Source of the DNA: Paraglaciecola mesophila KMM 241
Lineage (GTDB): Bacteria; Pseudomonadota; Gammaproteobacteria; Enterobacterales; Alteromonadaceae
Length of the DNA: 64,000 bases
Assembly (NCBI RefSeq): GCF_000315015.1
Contig: NZ_BAEP01000007.1
Span: forward strand, 1-64,000
Reading direction: 5' to 3'
A program made the translations under genes and the position numbers. The notes beneath the pieces were generated by a model that was not told the origin of the DNA, did not search any database, and saw nothing but the letters and a program-made list of their open reading frames with translations. Shown here one piece after another: positions 10,318 through 18,544 of this stretch; within the stretch, counting starts at the first letter, position 1, and every line of letters begins with the position of its first letter.

Positions 10318-11040
10318 ATGCGAATTGTGACTTACAATATTCATAGCGGCGTTGGGGTTGATAAGGTGCAATGCTACGCACGTATTGGGCAGTTTTTGGC
10401 GAGTCAGAATGTGGATGTTGCCTTAATTCAAGAAATGGACACCCGGTCGCCCGAGCGCAGCATCGAGGATGATGTTGAACAGTTATGCTCAGGGCATTTT
10501 GCACAGCTTATCGCGTCCCCCGCATTGCAAGAAGCAAGTGGTTGGTATGGTAATGCTGTCCTGAGCCGTTATCCGGTGTTATCTAAAAGAACCTTAGATG
10601 TGAGTCAAAGCGGGTTTCAACCGCGCAATATTCAAGAGGTGGTACTAGACACTAGTTTAGGCCCCCTCAGAGTCATAAATACCCACAAAGGGCTGAAAAA
10701 ACAAGAGAGACGCAAGCAGTTTGCCTTACTAGCTGAATATTTACGGGAAAAGATGGCGGGCTCGCAAATACCCATTGTATTAGGGGGAGACTTTAACGAA
10801 TGGCAATTTATGACTAAGGCGTTCAAAGATATTCACCAAGTGCTGAATGAGAATCCCGTACGAGCCACCTTCCCAGTTGCTTGGCCACTGTTTAGATTGG
10901 ATCGAATGTGGACATCATTTGACTTAAAGCGCACAGCAGAGCATAGCGCTAACATCAGTAGTATCAGCGCAAGCGTGCTTAAAACGCCAGAGACGCGCCA
11001 GTTTTCAGATCACTATCCAATTTTGCTAGACATAGCATAA
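10318..11040 (+). CDS. Endonuclease/exonuclease/phosphatase-family hydrolase
   Basis: 240-aa metal-dependent phosphoesterase of the EEP (exonuclease III/DNase I/inositol phosphatase) fold. Motifs: MRIVTYNIHSGVG at the start, LIQEMDT (catalytic Glu, about residue 41), GGDFNEW (Asp/Asn pair) and SDHYPILLDIA at the end (the Asp-His pair). The ATG at 10318 puts the first strand exactly at the N-terminus; a start further upstream would overlap the PLD gene. Being directly behind a PLD/VTT gene suggests both act on phospholipid head groups or phosphodiesters, a pairing also recalled from other proteobacteria; that functional link is inference. No signal peptide is visible, so it is probably cytoplasmic. 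Confidence 0.85.
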   Translation: MRIVTYNIHSGVGVDKVQCYARIGQFLASQNVDVALIQEMDTRSPERSIEDDVEQLCSGHFAQLIASPALQEASGWYGNAVLSRYPVLSKRTLDVSQSGFQPRNIQEVVLDTSLGPLRVINTHKGLKKQERRKQFALLAEYLREKMAGSQIPIVLGGDFNEWQFMTKAFKDIHQVLNENPVRATFPVAWPLFRLDRMWTSFDLKRTAEHSANISSISASVLKTPETRQFSDHYPILLDIA

Positions 11041-11053
11041 AGGCAGCTGCGCG

Positions 11054-11764
11054 TTACTTAAAATTAATAAAGATATTAGCGGTTAATCGCCCATTCTTTG
11101 GGTCGAGGCTAATGTCAGTTTGTGGGTTAATCAAACCTGAGTGCAATAAGTTACCTGGGTAAATGACCAAGCGATTAGGGCGATAATCAACGTGCTCGGT
11201 TAGAGTAAATTGTTGCGTAGAATCACAAATATAGCCGGCTTGGGGTGATGCTACATGGTTAATGTAGTGCGCTGCAGAGTCGAGGTAGTACTGCTCTTTT
11301 TCCCTAGTTATGCGTTCGAACTGTGTTGTGTTATCTCTGAAAAAGCCGGTCCCCCCATGAGCTCTTGGGTTAACGTAAAGCAGCAAAGCAAAATAATGAG
11401 GCTGTACCGCATCAAAGTGCGGAATGCGCTGTAAGGTAGACAGCGCGCTTTCAGCTTTGGTGACTAACGAGTAATAACCAGCTTGGGGTTTGAGTTGCAA
11501 CGCCGTTGGAACCTTATACACCTGCGCTATCTGTTGATAAGTAGCTCGTAAAATTTCAATGATGTAATCTTTTGGCATACTGCTGCGAGCGCCAGGGTAG
11601 AAGCCCTTCTCGTCGCGAGTAAAGCCATTGTTGCTACACGCATCAGTTTCGATCAATTCTGGTCTTAGCAATACATCATCAATAACGATGACGGGGGTTT
11701 GCTCTGCGCCCACGAGCTTGATGCTTAACACTTTGTTCGGATTGATCCCTAAGGGGAGTGACAT
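11054..11764 (-). CDS. DUF6445-like protein, probable 2-oxoglutarate/Fe(II) oxygenase fold
   Basis: 236 aa. I recognise it as the type of protein found beside tryptophan-halogenase-like genes (DUF6445). The sequence shows a possible 2OG-Fe(II) oxygenase core: IPHFDAVQPHYFALLLYVN (an HxD iron-ligand pair), the glycine-rich AHGGTGFFRDNT, and NRLVIYPGNLLHSG (distal His), followed by an Arg about 18 residues on (NGRLTANIFINFK) in the position of the 2OG-binding residue. The iron-ligand reading is my inference. Its ATG overlaps the stop of the halogenase gene by one base (TAATG), so translation is probably coupled. It is the last gene of the minus-strand operon starting at the TonB receptor. Substrate unknown. 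Confidence 0.7.
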   Translation of the reverse strand: MSLPLGINPNKVLSIKLVGAEQTPVIVIDDVLLRPELIETDACSNNGFTRDEKGFYPGARSSMPKDYIIEILRATYQQIAQVYKVPTALQLKPQAGYYSLVTKAESALSTLQRIPHFDAVQPHYFALLLYVNPRAHGGTGFFRDNTTQFERITREKEQYYLDSAAHYINHVASPQAGYICDSTQQFTLTEHVDYRPNRLVIYPGNLLHSGLINPQTDISLDPKNGRLTANIFINFK

Positions 11765-13257
11765 TAGTTGGCTATTTTAGTTTGGCAATAGTGACGGATA
11801 AAGTCGTTAACGTCAGGCCAGTTCGACACTTTGCGCTTCACATTATTTTTAATGTTCTCCAAAAAGCGTTGTAATTCGTCGTCGCTCATCATGTCTACTA
11901 TGGGGTGATATTGTTTGGGCATAATACCTTGGCCGAGCATAACTTGTATCCATGATGTTTCACCAAATAACTCTTCGGCTTTTTTAAAGACTTTCCCGGT
12001 GCCTGCAAACAACTCCATGCGGTGAGTTAAGGTGTCTGGGATGGGCATGCTTTTACAGTATCGCCAAAACGGCGTGTCTGTGCGCTCTGTTTGATGGTAA
12101 TGCAAAATAATAAAGTCTTTAATATCTTCCACATCGGCGCGGCTTTGGGTGTTAAATTCATCCACATCTGCTTGTTCTATTCCGTTTGAGGGAAACATAA
12201 GCATCAAGCGTACAATGGCGCGCTGAAAAAGATGAATACCGGTGGATTCCAACGGTTCAATAAAGCCTGAAGATAAGCCCACTGCAATACAGTTTTTGTT
12301 CCAATGTTTACGCCGCGTACCGGTTTTATATTTTATAACCCTAGGCTCATTCAGGGTTTCCCCTTCAACATTGGCTAATAACGCCGCTTTGGCTTGCTCA
12401 TCGCTCATGTATTTACTGCAAAACACTAATCCATTGCCTGTGCGATTCTGTAGCGGTATGCGCCATTGCCAACCAGCATCTCGAGCGATTGAGCGTGTAT
12501 AAGGTACAGGATTTGGCTTGGCGGTTGTTTGTACTGCTACTGCGCTGTCGCACGGTAACCAATGGCTCCAATCTTCAAAGCCAGTGTGCAAGGCCTGCTC
12601 AATCAAAAGGGCGCGAAAACCCGTACAGTCGATAAATAAATCACCTTCTACTAACTCACCAGAGGCGAGCGACAGCGAACTTATATCGCCTGACTCTTCA
12701 TTTAGGTTAACCGCTTGAATGTTACCTTCGATACGCTTACAGCCATGCTGCTCGGCCATTTTTCGTAGAAACTGTGCGTATAATCCTGCATCTAAATGAT
12801 ACGCGTGGTTCTGTTCTTGATTGGCTAAGACTGCAAATCGGCCCTCACGGCAGGCTAGATGCTCTGGCACATAATCGCCAATTTGCGTGACCAAGCCTTT
12901 TTGTTTGCCCTTAAGCCAAAAATGTTGAAAACCTGCGGCCCAACACCCTTGGCCTAGAAAACCAAATGAGTGAATGTAGTCTTCGCCTTGGGCTTTCCAG
13001 TTTTCAAATTTTATTCCCAATTTGAACGTGGCATTGGTGGCCGCCATAAACTCTTGTTCGTTTATGCCAAGTAAGCGATGAAAAATATGCAGAGTAGGTA
13101 TAGTCGCTTCACCGACCCCCACAGTAGGGATGTCGTCAGACTCAATCAGGGAAACTGTTAAATTCTTGCCCAATAACTTAGAAAAGGCGGCCGCGGCCAT
13201 CCAGCCTGCAGTGCCACCGCCAGAGATGACGACACGTTTAATCGGTTGTTTATCCAT
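11764..13257 (-). CDS. Flavin-dependent tryptophan halogenase-like protein
   Basis: 497 aa, a full-length member of the PrnA-type FAD-dependent halogenase family. Visible: the FAD-binding motif VVISGGGTAGWMAAAA at the N-terminus; the candidate catalytic lysine K83 in LGIKFENW (PrnA K79 position); the WxWxIP signature as WQWRIPL at 263-269; and GFIEPLESTG with E337-S338 matching the PrnA E346-S347 pair. All halogenase hallmarks are therefore present. The context is not a natural-product cluster: it lies in an operon with a TonB receptor, a SapC-like protein and two possible iron oxygenases inside a sugar-utilisation locus. Many relatives in such loci have no assigned substrate, so free tryptophan should not be assumed. 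It would need a flavin reductase from elsewhere in the genome. Confidence 0.88.
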   Translation of the reverse strand: MDKQPIKRVVISGGGTAGWMAAAAFSKLLGKNLTVSLIESDDIPTVGVGEATIPTLHIFHRLLGINEQEFMAATNATFKLGIKFENWKAQGEDYIHSFGFLGQGCWAAGFQHFWLKGKQKGLVTQIGDYVPEHLACREGRFAVLANQEQNHAYHLDAGLYAQFLRKMAEQHGCKRIEGNIQAVNLNEESGDISSLSLASGELVEGDLFIDCTGFRALLIEQALHTGFEDWSHWLPCDSAVAVQTTAKPNPVPYTRSIARDAGWQWRIPLQNRTGNGLVFCSKYMSDEQAKAALLANVEGETLNEPRVIKYKTGTRRKHWNKNCIAVGLSSGFIEPLESTGIHLFQRAIVRLMLMFPSNGIEQADVDEFNTQSRADVEDIKDFIILHYHQTERTDTPFWRYCKSMPIPDTLTHRMELFAGTGKVFKKAEELFGETSWIQVMLGQGIMPKQYHPIVDMMSDDELQRFLENIKNNVKRKVSNWPDVNDFIRHYCQTKIAN

Positions 13258-13291
13258 TTGTTTATCCTGTTTGTGCGACGCATCGCTCAGT

Positions 13292-14305
13292 TTATACTTT
13301 TAATTTATTCAGCAAACCTGCGCGGATTTTTTTAGCATTGGGCAAGTCTAGCGGCAGGGTCAGCATTCCTTTGGCATCTGCTGGTATATGGGCATCTTTT
13401 TGTAAGTCAGGCTCGAACACGTAATGCTCGAACAAGCTCTGCCACGCTTTTCGTTGTGCATCTGGCAGGCTGCGTAAACTCAATATGGCTAATTCTAGGG
13501 CGGCTTCAGGGCGCCCCAAATAGGCTGGGGTGTCTCGCCACCAATGGGTGATAAGGGCGTTAAAATCTTCAAGCCCTGCCACATGGTGCCACCACATACT
13601 GGGGATAAATAATGCATCTCCAGGGGCGAGTTCCGTTGTGAGGGATGCATCAAGAGCCTGCTTAAATTTGGGATAGGTATCAAAATTAGGGTTGTCTATA
13701 TCCACTAAGCTGATGTCTTGCCCGCCTGGGGATAACTCCATTGGGCCAACGTACAGATTTGCCACCTGCTCTGGCGGGAATAACGTAAAGCGTCTGCGTC
13801 CTGCAATGCAGCACGCTAGATTATGGGGAAAATCATAATGGGCAGCGATCCTGGTTTGGTTGCCTAACCAGATGCTAGTCAGCGGATTAAGCGAGTCTAA
13901 GCCTGCATTATTTAAGCGGTTGAACTGCGGTAACACACTGTTTATTTCAGTGGAGCTAACATACAAGGTTGGCGGATTTTGCTGGGCTGCTTGTTCGAAT
14001 AACTTGTCCAGCACTAAGTTTAAATCGACTTTTGAGCCCTGAAAGTTAAAGCCATTCATTTGTTCATTGTAAAATACGCGGCCGTTATTCTCCGGTGGGC
14101 CATAACAGGCAAATACGGGGTTGCCTCGATATAACCCTCGCAAGTAATCGGCGGCGTGTTTACTGGATTTTTGGGCTTCTTTTACCACCGGCCAATCGGC
14201 TGCAAAGTCGCGCAGTACGAGAGGTTCGCTCGAGCTAAAAACAAAATCAGGAATATCGCCCGGATGGCAATTGGCGATCTCTTTAATGCTTGCTTGTTGA
14301 CTCAT
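13292..14305 (-). CDS. JmjC/cupin-8 family putative Fe(II) oxygenase
   Basis: 337 aa, of the JmjC-like (cupin_8) family related to asparaginyl/arginyl hydroxylases such as FIH and tRNA-modifying TYW5. Visible: PLVLRDFAADWPVVK near residue 30 (the typical family beginning), TRIAAHYDFPHNLACCIAG with an HxD iron-ligand pair, RRRFTLFPPEQVANLY, and GDALFIPSMWWHHVAG with the distal His. The 2-His-1-carboxylate set appears intact, so an active dioxygenase is plausible. It sits between sapC-like and halogenase genes, with short gaps (44 and 34 nt) indicating one operon. Substrate unknown: it could hydroxylate a protein, or a small molecule imported by the neighbouring receptor. Confidence 0.82.
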   Translation of the reverse strand: MSQQASIKEIANCHPGDIPDFVFSSSEPLVLRDFAADWPVVKEAQKSSKHAADYLRGLYRGNPVFACYGPPENNGRVFYNEQMNGFNFQGSKVDLNLVLDKLFEQAAQQNPPTLYVSSTEINSVLPQFNRLNNAGLDSLNPLTSIWLGNQTRIAAHYDFPHNLACCIAGRRRFTLFPPEQVANLYVGPMELSPGGQDISLVDIDNPNFDTYPKFKQALDASLTTELAPGDALFIPSMWWHHVAGLEDFNALITHWWRDTPAYLGRPEAALELAILSLRSLPDAQRKAWQSLFEHYVFEPDLQKDAHIPADAKGMLTLPLDLPNAKKIRAGLLNKLKV

Positions 14306-14349
14306 ACAAACTGACCCATGTTCGCTAATATACTGATGTGTTTAGCGCC

Positions 14350-15081
14350 TTAAGTTGCGTTTTGTTTGGCATTTTTGCGATTCAATAGATGGCGTATATT
14401 GCCATGAGATGCAATTTGCATATAAATCGCCTGCAAGTAACCTTTTGCATGCAGCTTACTTAGGGCGTCTGCACAGAGTTCGCTTAGCTTATCTTCGTTA
14501 ATGGTGTAAAAGCCTATCATTTGATGACTAGAGCCGTCATTTAATCCCACTTCAAGGGTGAAGGACTCAAGGAGATCGTGAGCTAATAATGCATCGATAA
14601 AATCCTTGGAGTCGTTTACACCGTGGTGAATGACCTCAAGCATATTGGCAACACTATCTAAATAAGGAGTGTTACCACCGTATTCTAAAAACAAGGCTTC
14701 TCCGTGCTCAGTGTTGACCCTTGGGTTGTCTAAGTCGATATGCAATACGCGCTGAGTTTTCTCTTGTCCTTCTTCTACAAAGGTTTGATTACCTATAAGA
14801 AACGGCTGACGAGCAACTGTTAATGGAATATAAGCCGCATCCCACTTGCCATCTTGTAGAAAGAGGTTTTCCTGTTGTTCAAAACCAAACAAGGCTACTG
14901 GGAAAAACGCTCCTGTGCTTGCATCTTTATTAAAAAAGATAGGGTAGTAAGTTTGCAAACTTTTGAATTCACTGGGAAAGGTAAGGGCGTACCACACACT
15001 GTCACCATAATCGGCTGAACGTTCAGTGATAACCTTTATATTTTGATGCTCAATACTGTTTAGTAATACGTTATTGGCCAT
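14350..15081 (-). CDS. SapC-family protein
   Basis: 243 aa. The sequence fits the SapC family (Campylobacter S-layer-related peptide-transport name, function unproven in other bacteria): SVWYALTFPSEFKSLQTYYPIFFNK, GAFFPVALFGFEQQENLFL and WDAAYIPLTVARQPFLIG are the characteristic conserved stretches. No signal peptide or membrane segment is seen, so it is probably cytoplasmic. In Alteromonadales and Caulobacterales such genes recur directly after TonB receptors together with cupin and halogenase-like genes, as here. It is the second gene of the receptor operon, separated from it by a 124-nt spacer with a strong hairpin. Not related to the peptide ABC permease SapC of enterics. Confidence 0.8.
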   Translation of the reverse strand: MANNVLLNSIEHQNIKVITERSADYGDSVWYALTFPSEFKSLQTYYPIFFNKDASTGAFFPVALFGFEQQENLFLQDGKWDAAYIPLTVARQPFLIGNQTFVEEGQEKTQRVLHIDLDNPRVNTEHGEALFLEYGGNTPYLDSVANMLEVIHHGVNDSKDFIDALLAHDLLESFTLEVGLNDGSSHQMIGFYTINEDKLSELCADALSKLHAKGYLQAIYMQIASHGNIRHLLNRKNAKQNAT

Positions 15082-15108
15082 GTTAAACCTCGATTATTGA
15101 AAACACAG

Positions 15109-15142
15109 AGGCCGCTTTTAGCAAGATGCATCCAAGCGGCCT
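15109..15142 (-). repeat. Intercistronic hairpin between TonB receptor and SapC genes
   Basis: Perfect 9-bp arms AGGCCGCTT (15109-15117) / AAGCGGCCT (15134-15142) with a 16-nt loop. In the direction of the operon (minus) no T-run follows, so full termination is unlikely. It is well placed to protect the abundant receptor mRNA 3' end or to reduce expression of the downstream enzymes. Confidence 0.6.
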
Positions 15143-15205
15143 TTATTCGTTGTGTACGTTATATACCTTTTATGTAAGACAATATACCGGGCAAATGTCT
15201 AACGA

Positions 15206-18190
15206 TTAGAAGGTATAACGTGCACCCACGCTGTACCGAGCACCGGTTTGGGTAACATCTAGCACGTCAATCTGAGTACGCCCAGAGTTACGGCTGTATT
15301 CATTGGTAATATTGATACCTTGAATAAAGACGTTTAACCCTTTTATTTGAGGTACGTCATAACCGATATTGAAATCGATTTGGCTATACTCTTCAGTGTA
15401 AACAGGTGCTGGACCCACATCCCCTTGAAAGCCAGATACATAGAACTTATCACGCCAGTTGTATGCAATCCGCGCTGAGAAACCATTCGCTTCGTAGAAG
15501 GCCACAAAGTTAGCGGTATCACTGATCCCTTGCTCGGCTACTTGGTCACCAATAATGAAATTATCATATTCATTCTCGGTATTCACTAATGTGTAGTTAG
15601 TGAACAAACCGAAACCTGTGTCACCAATTAGGTGTTGCAGCGTAAATTCCCAGCCATCAAAGGTACGCTCTTCTGAATCATTCACTGGGGTGAATATATC
15701 GAAATTCATTGCTGCGTCAGTGTCTGGGTTGCCAACAATGATAATGTTGCCACTGTCATCTTTGAACACATTAGGATCAGTTGCACCGTAAGTGGCAAAG
15801 ATGTATTCACGCTGGGCTAAGCCGTCGTTGCCTACTGCTGCTAGTGCTTCAGTTTGATACGGGCCATCCGCAGGATTGACGATGTCAAACGTAGTTGAAA
15901 TCGGTGCAGTAGAAATAAAGTTAGTCACGTCTTTGGTGAAGTAACCCACTGATGCATAGCTGCCTTCTGCGTAATACCACTCGGCGGATAAATCGATGTT
16001 ATTTGACTCAAGTGGCTTCAAGCCTGGGTCACCGGTATTACCTGTGCCGCCAGTAATACGTGCGCCTTGGTTCAACGTTTGCCCGCCAATCATGTCACCA
16101 TAACTTGGGCGACCAATGGTTTCGCTGTATGCCGCACGCAGCATGACATCTTCTACCACTTCAATATTGAAGTTAATGCTAGGTAGGGTATGCGTATAAC
16201 TGCCTGTTCGGGTTTGAAATTCTTGAATGCCGCTGGCCAGAAGGGTGACTTCTGTTGTGCCTTCCCAGCGTGAGCCGTTGTATTCTGGCACAGCAGAGGT
16301 GGCGGTAATATCCGTTTCTTCGTAACGCAGACCAACGTGAACATCGTATGGCATATCGCCAATTTCACCTTGGTAGTTATATTGAAGATAGACAGCGGTC
16401 ATTTCTTCTTCGGTTAACTGGTCCGTCGCTGCTGCATAGTTACTAGATGGGCAGAATAACGAGCCGCAATCGCCAACCAAGGTGCCATCTGCAAATGAAG
16501 TCGGGGTGAACAACGCTTCAGCAGCTGAACGAATACCTTCAAAGTCAAAGGCAAAGTAGGTGTTTAAAATATCGTAGTTTTCAGGGCCGAAGTCGTTAAA
16601 GTTGCCGCCGTCTACGTCATCAAACTTGTCGTGAATAGTTTCACGAGGAAATAACGCATCGTCAAATTGGCCTGCAGTCCCTTCACCGCCCCAGTTATTA
16701 CGTTGAACGTTAACTTCTTGGCTATGATTGCTGGCGTCGGTTAACGACACACCGAAATCGATACTGCCGCCGTTATCGAACACATATTCACCGCGAAGTT
16801 GGGTTTGTTCGATTTCAGCTGTGTTGCGCTCATTGGTAAATACGCTGCCGGTGACAATCATGTCAGACGGTTGTATCGCGTTGCCGCCGCCTACTGCTAA
16901 TACTGGGTAATCACCGGTAAAATCTGTTGCTGCAGAAGTACGTACAAAGCCAGCCATGGCCAACTGGTTGCTAGAACCAAGTGGGTTGTTTGGCGTGTTT
17001 TTAGCTTCTGAGTTGTGGTAGTCCAACTCTAGGCTTAGGCTGTCGTTGACTTGCCAATCTAGATTGACACCGATTGAATCTGTTCTGTCTCGCGTGCCAG
17101 CGTCAGACGCACCCATTGAAAGGTCAGTTGGCGTGGCATAGGTTTCTGAGTATAAAAGAGGTGACGCGATAGGGCCGTCAGACCATACGTTTTCAGATGC
17201 GCCGAAACCATACCAAGCAGATACGTTGTTCCACTGGGTATCAACGTCACGGTTTACGTACGTGTAATCAACGGTAGCAGTAAATTCTTCAACAGGACTG
17301 TATTGTAAAACTAACTGCGCGTTAGTTCTTGTACGTTGCTGTTCTTCAAACTGATAAATAGTCGTTTGTGGTACTGAGTAAATATCATCATCACCCGGGC
17401 GATTTGTTTGGGTATCGTCTTTCGCTACGCCGCCCCATGCCGCATTGCTGCCTGACCAGTCATTATCAGCAATACCAGGGAAGCTACGCCAGCCTGTTCC
17501 AACACTGGCTTTTTGGCTGCCACTTTCACGCTCAGAATAGCTGGCTGAAATAGCGACGCCAAATTTGCCATCGTCAGATGTATTTGAATACAAGCCAGAT
17601 AATTCTGGCGTAACAGAGCCACTTTGCGTCGAGGTGTCGTCAAGTGCCTGAGCACTGATGGTGGCATGCATACCTGGGTTATTGAGTGGGCGCAGCGTGG
17701 TGATGTTAATCGTTGCACCGATACCACCAGTGGGCACATGTGCTTGAGAGGTTTTGTATACCTCAACGCCGCTTACACTTTCTGCCGCTAAGTTAGCGAA
17801 ATCAAATGAACGCTCACCTGTGGTGGTCGGCAGTTGGCGACCATTTAATGTCACTAGGTTACGGGTCGGGCCAAAGCCGCGCACCGTTACCTGGCTACCT
17901 TCGCCATTGTTACGGTCGATCGCCACACCAGAGATACGTTGTAACGACTCCGCTAGGTTACTGTCCGGGAACTTACCAATATCTTCGGCGTTGATCGCAT
18001 CAACAATACCTGTTGATGAGCGTTTAACGTCTAAAGACTTGATCATGCTGCCACGTATACCCGTGACGTTAATCACTTCGACGTCGTTTTCGCTCGCTTC
18101 TTGAGCAACAGCAGGTGCTAGCATAGATGCACCCAACAGCACTGATATGCTGGTCGCGAGTCGTGTTTTATAAAATGTTTTAGCTTTCAT
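15206..18190 (-). CDS. TonB-dependent receptor (Xanthomonas/Caulobacter type), probable glycan importer
   Basis: 994-aa outer-membrane receptor. A signal peptide (about 1-29, ending APAVAQ) is followed by a TonB-box-like VEVINVTGIRGS, the plug with AINAEDIGKFPDSNLAESLQ, RISGVAIDRNNGEGSQVTVRGFGP and VYKTSQAHVPTGGIGATINI, and a barrel ending in SVGARYTF with a C-terminal Phe. This matches the large TonB-Xanth-Caul subfamily often used for oligosaccharide uptake. Two LacI-type operators and a good promoter lie directly upstream, shared with the GH1/GH3/permease genes; this suggests import of a beta-glucan or cello/laminari-oligosaccharide. First gene of a five-gene operon running to 11054. The ligand is inferred from context, not from the sequence itself. 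Confidence 0.93.
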   Translation of the reverse strand: MKAKTFYKTRLATSISVLLGASMLAPAVAQEASENDVEVINVTGIRGSMIKSLDVKRSSTGIVDAINAEDIGKFPDSNLAESLQRISGVAIDRNNGEGSQVTVRGFGPTRNLVTLNGRQLPTTTGERSFDFANLAAESVSGVEVYKTSQAHVPTGGIGATINITTLRPLNNPGMHATISAQALDDTSTQSGSVTPELSGLYSNTSDDGKFGVAISASYSERESGSQKASVGTGWRSFPGIADNDWSGSNAAWGGVAKDDTQTNRPGDDDIYSVPQTTIYQFEEQQRTRTNAQLVLQYSPVEEFTATVDYTYVNRDVDTQWNNVSAWYGFGASENVWSDGPIASPLLYSETYATPTDLSMGASDAGTRDRTDSIGVNLDWQVNDSLSLELDYHNSEAKNTPNNPLGSSNQLAMAGFVRTSAATDFTGDYPVLAVGGGNAIQPSDMIVTGSVFTNERNTAEIEQTQLRGEYVFDNGGSIDFGVSLTDASNHSQEVNVQRNNWGGEGTAGQFDDALFPRETIHDKFDDVDGGNFNDFGPENYDILNTYFAFDFEGIRSAAEALFTPTSFADGTLVGDCGSLFCPSSNYAAATDQLTEEEMTAVYLQYNYQGEIGDMPYDVHVGLRYEETDITATSAVPEYNGSRWEGTTEVTLLASGIQEFQTRTGSYTHTLPSINFNIEVVEDVMLRAAYSETIGRPSYGDMIGGQTLNQGARITGGTGNTGDPGLKPLESNNIDLSAEWYYAEGSYASVGYFTKDVTNFISTAPISTTFDIVNPADGPYQTEALAAVGNDGLAQREYIFATYGATDPNVFKDDSGNIIIVGNPDTDAAMNFDIFTPVNDSEERTFDGWEFTLQHLIGDTGFGLFTNYTLVNTENEYDNFIIGDQVAEQGISDTANFVAFYEANGFSARIAYNWRDKFYVSGFQGDVGPAPVYTEEYSQIDFNIGYDVPQIKGLNVFIQGINITNEYSRNSGRTQIDVLDVTQTGARYSVGARYTF

Positions 18191-18222
18191 GTGTGTTCCC
18201 GGTTGTCGATGAACGAGTTGGT

Positions 18223-18238
18223 TGTAAGCGCTTTCATT
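18223..18238. promoter_or_regulatory. LacI-family operator, copy 1
   Basis: TGTAAGCGCTTTCATT, with the palindromic core TGwAAGCGCTTwCA typical of LacI/GalR-family binding sites. Located 33 bp before the receptor start, downstream of the predicted promoter, and 39 bp (start to start) from the identical copy at 18262. Two sites in one promoter region could allow cooperative or roadblock repression. Confidence 0.75.
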
Positions 18239-18261
18239 CTTGATTTTAAAAAATGCACTTA

Positions 18262-18277
18262 TGTAAGCGCTTTCATT
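18262..18277. promoter_or_regulatory. LacI-family operator, copy 2
   Basis: Second exact copy of TGTAAGCGCTTTCATT. It lies immediately downstream of the predicted -10 element of the receptor operon (18279-18284), so a bound repressor would cover the transcription start. Confidence 0.8.
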
Positions 18278-18278
18278 T

Positions 18279-18307
18279 AGGTTAAGTTATTTGTTAATCC
18301 AGATCAA
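18279..18307 (-). promoter_or_regulatory. Predicted sigma70 promoter of the TonB receptor/halogenase operon
   Basis: Read on the minus strand: TTGATC (-35, 18307-18302), 17 bp, TAACCT (-10, 18284-18279), then the operator at 18277-18262. The layout matches the GH1 promoter at 22449-22477, which supports co-regulation. Prediction only. Confidence 0.55.
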
Positions 18308-18544
18308 CAAATAATTAACATCAAACGTGATATCTATTCAAAAATGCCTGAAGTCATCACAGGTGTTTATAGATACTGTTACTCAATAATCAATATAAGC
18401 TTCTGATTAATAATTACTATTTAGATTTTTAAGTGGAATATTTCCCGTAACATGCCAGTAACGAATCTCACCCTTAACAAAGTAAGGTGTGAGATCCGAA
18501 GCGAAAGGCATAGGCGGAGATAATGACTACATGTCGCTAACCCG

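Noticed and set aside
11764-13257. Reading the halogenase as part of a natural-product gene cluster
   Set aside because: No NRPS, PKS, prenyltransferase or flavin reductase genes are nearby; neighbours are receptor and sugar genes.
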